DNA from: JACDAS01 sp046262415
Lineage (GTDB): Bacteria; Actinomycetota; Thermoleophilia; Gaiellales; Gaiellaceae
Assembly (NCBI GenBank): GCA_046262415.1
Contig: JBHEMU010000183.1
Location: forward strand, 1-15,850
Direction: 5' to 3'
Length of the DNA: 15,850 bases
Shown: in pieces, positions 13,151 through 15,850 of the stretch
How positions within the stretch are numbered: position 1 is the stretch's first letter
Layout: each line of letters opens with the position of its first letter
Notes under the pieces: generated by a model
What the model was told of the DNA's origin: nothing
The model's database searches: none
Seen by the model: the letters and a program-made list of their open reading frames with translations, nothing else
Translations under genes and position numbers: made by a program

Positions 13151-13699
13151 TCAGCTGCGGGCCGCTCGCCTCTCCGCTTCGGCCTTCACGCCGTCGAGCG
13201 AGCTTCGCACCGCCGCCTCCCACGTGCGGGCGACGATGGCTCCCCACCAGCGCCCGAGTGCCCACAAGTCGGTGCCGAGTTCGCCGCTGTACTCGAGTTC
13301 GGTTCCGTGCTCACCCTCGCTTAGCTCGAACTGCTCGACCACGTGCGGCACCGGCCCGCGCACGAGCCGGAAAGCGACGCGGCTCGGCGGCTCGAAGCGG
13401 ACTGTCTCGAGGGTCGTCGCGACGAAGCGGCCGACGTCCGTGAAGTGCTCGGCGAGAACCATGTCCTCACCGCGCTCGAGCACGCGCAGCTTGCCCGCGA
13501 GCGCGCGCGGTGTTCTCCCGAGGTACGGCGCGGAGATCACGTCGAACACCACCTCGCGCGGAGCGTCGATGCGCATCGTCAGTGGGCCAAGCGGCCGCAG
13601 CGATCTACCGACGCCAAGGTCGATCGTCAGCGCGCCACGGATGAAGAGCCGGTAGATCCCCGCGATCGCGCCGGCGCCGACGAGCAGCCGCCCCTTCAC
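13151..13699 (-). CDS. SRPBCC/START-like lipid- or ligand-binding protein
   Basis: This is a 182-residue protein. A short hydrophobic N-terminus (about 4-20) precedes a helix-grip domain: the opening strand LTMRIDAPREVVFDVIS (40-56) is the classic SRPBCC start. It is followed by a strand pair ending in FEPPSRVAFRLVRGPVPHVVEQFEL and a long C-terminal helix (WGAIVARTWEAAVRSSLDGVKAEAER, in two parts). Members bind hydrophobic ligands or act as cyclases and hydrolase activators; the ligand is unknown. The GTG at 13699 is the only reasonable start, but the Shine-Dalgarno sequence is weak. The N-terminal hydrophobic stretch could tether it to the membrane. It is on the same strand as its flanking genes but separated by gaps, so operon membership is uncertain. 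Confidence 0.72.
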   Translation of the reverse strand: MKGRLLVGAGAIAGIYRLFIRGALTIDLGVGRSLRPLGPLTMRIDAPREVVFDVISAPYLGRTPRALAGKLRVLERGEDMVLAEHFTDVGRFVATTLETVRFEPPSRVAFRLVRGPVPHVVEQFELSEGEHGTELEYSGELGTDLWALGRWWGAIVARTWEAAVRSSLDGVKAEAERRAARS

Positions 13700-13840
13700 G
13701 CGGCTGCGCCAGGCACGGCATCCGCGCGGGACCCGTCGAAGCGAGATGGTGCGATCGCGCGTGACACAGGGAGGAAGGCTATGGCTGCACGATGCCGCTG
13801 GCGCCGCAGCCGTGGCCGCGGCGCCAGTGAAACGCGGTGC

Positions 13841-14419
13841 CTACCGAGCCGGCGGCCGCGTCGGCATGAAGTTCGGGTCGACCCTGCCGACCCGGACGCG
13901 GCCGAACGGGGAGGTGAAGTTGCGCGTCCCGATGTGAGCAAACCACACGCCCGGCGTCCCGAGCTTGCCGCCGTGCACGTCCTTCTTGAGGTCGTGAAAG
14001 TGCGTGAAACCCGGGCCATAGACGCGGTTCAGGCGTGCCTGATCGGCGCGCGTGAAGCGCCCGGGGAGGGCGTAGGCGACCCAGTTCAGGTTCTTCGCCT
14101 TCGCCAGGTTCATGTTGTCGAAGTGCAGCGCGAGGACGGGTCCGCCCGGAGTGCGCAGGACGACGTGGTCGGCCATTCCGTTGAGGCCGAGCTTCTTCGC
14201 CGGAACGAACGCGGACGTGAGCTGCTGCCAGAACCGCGCGTCCCGCTGGGCGTCAGCGAGCTGCGCCTTCAGGGCGGCGATCTCACGCGCCGAGGACGTT
14301 GTGCCAGCCTGCGAGCGTGTCGCAAGCAGCGACAACGCGGCGGCAGTCGCGAGCGCAACCAAGGCGAGGCTGAGGACGACGCGACGGCGGGATGCCATGG
14401 CGAGGGCTGCGGTACGCAT
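13841..14419 (-). CDS. Secreted protein of unknown function with coiled-coil segment
   Basis: This is a 192-residue protein with a signal peptide: basic MRTAALAMASRRR, a hydrophobic core about 14-33, and a likely cleavage after SQA at about 38. A short heptad-like helix (REIAALKAQLADAQRDARF, 45-63) precedes a globular part rich in His, Asn and aromatic residues (GMADHVVLRTPGG, LHFDNMNLAKAKNLNW, YGPGFTHFHDLKKDVHGG, GVWFAHIGTRNF). I do not recognise the family. The His cluster (140, 142, 149) could bind a metal, which is a guess. The ATG at 14419 follows AGGAGG at 14431-14436 with an 11-base gap; the ATG at 14398 lacks a ribosome site but would give a shorter, cleaner signal peptide. Confidence 0.6.
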   Translation of the reverse strand: MRTAALAMASRRRVVLSLALVALATAAALSLLATRSQAGTTSSAREIAALKAQLADAQRDARFWQQLTSAFVPAKKLGLNGMADHVVLRTPGGPVLALHFDNMNLAKAKNLNWVAYALPGRFTRADQARLNRVYGPGFTHFHDLKKDVHGGKLGTPGVWFAHIGTRNFTSPFGRVRVGRVDPNFMPTRPPAR

Positions 14420-14744
14420 CAGTGGCAGGACCTCCTGATCGGACCCCTGGCGGGGGTATGGACACTCTGTCTCGGCTTTGATGCGCGCACGTCCGTCGCC
14501 GATTCAGGCGGACGTCGATCGGACCGTTTGAGCTGTGGCGAATCCCTCTCCTCCCTTGCCGCATCTGAGGACCGAGCGACCAACGGAGGCGATTTGGCGA
14601 TCATCGATTGGTGCGAAGGCGCTGTCGCTGGGCTCGCGGCGACGCTGGTGATGACTCGCGGATGATTCGCCCCCGGGTCGGAGCGCCAGAGGCGGTGGCG
14701 CGGCCGGCCGGGGTCGCGTGGGGCCTCGTATTCTGGACACTCGC
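14420..14744. other. Divergent intergenic region with promoter and short ORF
   Basis: These 325 bases separate the minus-strand secreted protein from the plus-strand HAD gene. They hold the ribosome site for the former at 14431-14436. A short plus-strand frame (TTG at 14594 to TGA at 14665, 23 residues) with a GGAGG before it encodes IIDWCEGAVAGLAATLVMTRG, which resembles the start of a membrane protein and may be a relic. A TATTCT hexamer at 14729-14734 is a likely -10 box for the HAD gene. No RNA gene or terminator was seen. Confidence 0.4.
14729..14734 (+). promoter_or_regulatory. Probable -10 box of the HAD gene (leaderless)
   Basis: TATTCT lies ten bases before the ATG at 14745 in otherwise GC-rich DNA. 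Transcription would begin at or just before the start codon, which explains the lack of a ribosome site. No -35 element is clear. Confidence 0.45.
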
Positions 14745-15404
14745 ATGACGCCACGCTTCGTGGTTTTCGACGTGATGGGGACGCTGTTCGACCTCGCCTC
14801 AGTTCGCGCCCGTCTACGCGAGCTCGGTGCTCCCGACGCCGCGCTCGAGGCGTGGTTCGGCCGCCTTCTCCACAGCGCGACGTCGGTGACCTTGACCGGC
14901 GAGTTCCGGCCGTTCCGCGAGATCGCCGAGACGACACTGCGAACGACGCTCGCCCAGCTCGAACTGGACGACGGCGGCGCGCCCGAGGTGCTCGCCGCGC
15001 TCGGCGAGCTCGCGCCGTATCCCGACGCGGAAGGTGCGTTCGAGCGGCTCGAGCGGGCGGGTGTCGGGGCGGCCACGCTCACGAACGGCGGCGAGGAGCA
15101 CACACGCAGGCTGCTCGAGCGCGCTGGCCTGCTCGAACGCGTCGCCGCTGTGATCACCGTCGACGAGGTCAAGGCATACAAGCCCGCGCGCGCGCCCTAT
15201 CTGCACGCAGCCGAGCGCCTCGGCGCCGAGCCGCGACAGCTGACGCTGATCGCGGCGCACGGATGGGACGTGATCGGAGCACGCGCCGCCGGACTCGGCG
15301 CCATCTGGATCGACCGCCTCGAACGGCGCTGGCCATTTCCGCTACCCGACGCGCCGCGGGCACCCGACCTCGCGCGAGCCGTCGAGCTCGCGCTCGCAGG
15401 CTAG
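14745..15404 (+). CDS. HAD-superfamily hydrolase, L-2-haloacid dehalogenase-like
   Basis: This is a 219-residue HAD hydrolase. Motif I is FDVMGTLFD with nucleophile Asp9, motif II is TLTNGG (Thr113-Asn114), the motif III lysine is Lys146 in KAYKP, and motif IV is IAAHGWDVIGARAAGL (Asp175). The AHGWD-type motif IV and an arginine in AWFGRLLHSA (Arg40) follow type II haloacid dehalogenases rather than phosphatases. The residue two after the nucleophile is Met11: HAD phosphatases have Asp there and haloacid dehalogenases usually Tyr or Leu. It may therefore be a dehalogenase-like enzyme of unknown substrate. The ATG at 14745 gives the usual family start. The DUF3179 lipoprotein gene begins nine bases after the stop. 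Confidence 0.82.
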   Translation: MTPRFVVFDVMGTLFDLASVRARLRELGAPDAALEAWFGRLLHSATSVTLTGEFRPFREIAETTLRTTLAQLELDDGGAPEVLAALGELAPYPDAEGAFERLERAGVGAATLTNGGEEHTRRLLERAGLLERVAAVITVDEVKAYKPARAPYLHAAERLGAEPRQLTLIAAHGWDVIGARAAGLGAIWIDRLERRWPFPLPDAPRAPDLARAVELALAG

Positions 15405-15413
15405 GACGCGGCG

Positions 15414-15850
15414 ATGCGGCGATTCTCGCTCGCCCTCTCCGCTGCCCTCTTACTCGCGGGCTGCGGCGGCACCAACGACGCCGTCGACACCGCTGAGCCT
15501 GCGTCGCCGGACCAGACGACGACAGCGGCCGCGGCGGAGGACTCGGCGGCCGCGTCGTCGTTCGCGTCTGAGGGCTGGGAGACCGACTTCTCGCGGCGCA
15601 GCGTCCCGCTCGCCGAGTTCGAGTCCGGTGGTCCGCCGAAGGACGGCATTCCCGCGATCGACGAGCCCAAGCTCGTCGGAATCGCCGAGGCGGAGCGGTG
15701 GCTCGACGGAAGGGAGCCGGTGATCGCCCTCACGGTCGCCGGCGAGACGCGCGCGTACCCGATTCAGATCCTGACCTGGCACGAGATCGTCAACGACGAG
15801 ATCGGCGGCGTGCCCGTCGCCGTCACCTTCTGCCCGCTCTGCAACACCGC
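15414..15850 (+). CDS. DUF3179 lipoprotein, truncated by window end
   Basis: The 145 visible codons begin with a lipoprotein signal (RRFSLALSAALLLAGCGG, lipobox LAGC, lipid-modified Cys17) and an Ala/Ser/Thr/Asp-rich linker. The DUF3179 signature follows: IPAIDEPKLVGIAEAERWL, GETRAYPIQILTWHEIVND, and GGVPVAVTFCPLCNT at the edge. DUF3179 proteins are exported and of unknown function; the conserved histidine and the CPLC motif suggest metal binding. The ATG at 15414 is chosen because it gives a complete signal peptide. The gene lies nine bases after the HAD stop and could be co-transcribed with it. The rest of the gene is outside the window. Confidence 0.88.
   Translation, partial: MRRFSLALSAALLLAGCGGTNDAVDTAEPASPDQTTTAAAAEDSAAASSFASEGWETDFSRRSVPLAEFESGGPPKDGIPAIDEPKLVGIAEAERWLDGREPVIALTVAGETRAYPIQILTWHEIVNDEIGGVPVAVTFCPLCNT

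Noticed and set aside
13780..14665. Plus-strand frame with GGGAGG before ATG at 13780
   Set aside because: The ribosome-site-like sequence is attractive, but the product is an Arg/Glu-rich shadow overlapping the signal-peptide-bearing secreted protein on the other strand.

Overview
The window is very GC-rich DNA with dense, mostly overlapping genes, many GTG/TTG starts and stop-start overlaps of the NTGA type. An Rv3520c-type F420-dependent oxidoreductase points to Actinomycetota. The DUF3179 lipoprotein and general style would fit a Thermoleophilia-like lineage, but that is inference and no rRNA or other phylogenetic marker is present.

Left part (1-7.8 kb): the tail of a plus-strand gene, possibly an SDR, runs into a haloalkane-dehalogenase-like hydrolase and then a PaaI-type thioesterase. 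An ACAD11-like acyl-CoA dehydrogenase is on the minus strand. Diverging from it across 18 bases is an eight-gene plus-strand operon: SnoaL-like protein, F420-dependent LLM oxidoreductase, SDR, APH-fold kinase, DUF6285 small protein, histidine phosphatase, second SnoaL-like protein and a methyltransferase remnant. Every junction is an NTGA overlap, two of which need a CTG start. The ACAD, APH kinase, DUF6285 protein and SDR together resemble the Pseudomonas LvaABCD route for levulinate and 4-hydroxyacids. In that route the 4-hydroxyacyl-CoA is phosphorylated and an ACAD-fold enzyme moves the hydroxyl group. The same kinase and dehydrogenase modules are fused in eukaryotic ACAD10/ACAD11. The substrate here is unknown.

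Middle part (7.8-12.4 kb): a minus-strand mercury-resistance operon, in transcription order merA, a MerB-derived fusion protein, an ArsR/CmtR-type repressor, a two-TM CC protein (MerT-like), a membrane-anchored redoxin and a CcdA-type electron carrier. It has a readable promoter with a perfect 6-8-6 inverted repeat lying in the spacer and overlapping the -10. Its last gene abuts a methyltransferase that has lost its C-terminus and apparently an internal segment, so the junction near 7.82 kb looks like a recombination boundary. The MerB-like protein is odd: a DUF3237-like domain precedes the MerB N-terminal helical region and C-terminal tail, while the catalytic core with its cysteines is absent.

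Right part (12.4-15.85 kb): a four-TM protein, a SRPBCC-family protein and a secreted protein of unknown function, all on the minus strand. On the plus strand follow a haloacid-dehalogenase-like HAD hydrolase and the start of a DUF3179 lipoprotein cut by the window edge. No transposase, integrase, tRNA, rRNA or CRISPR array was seen.
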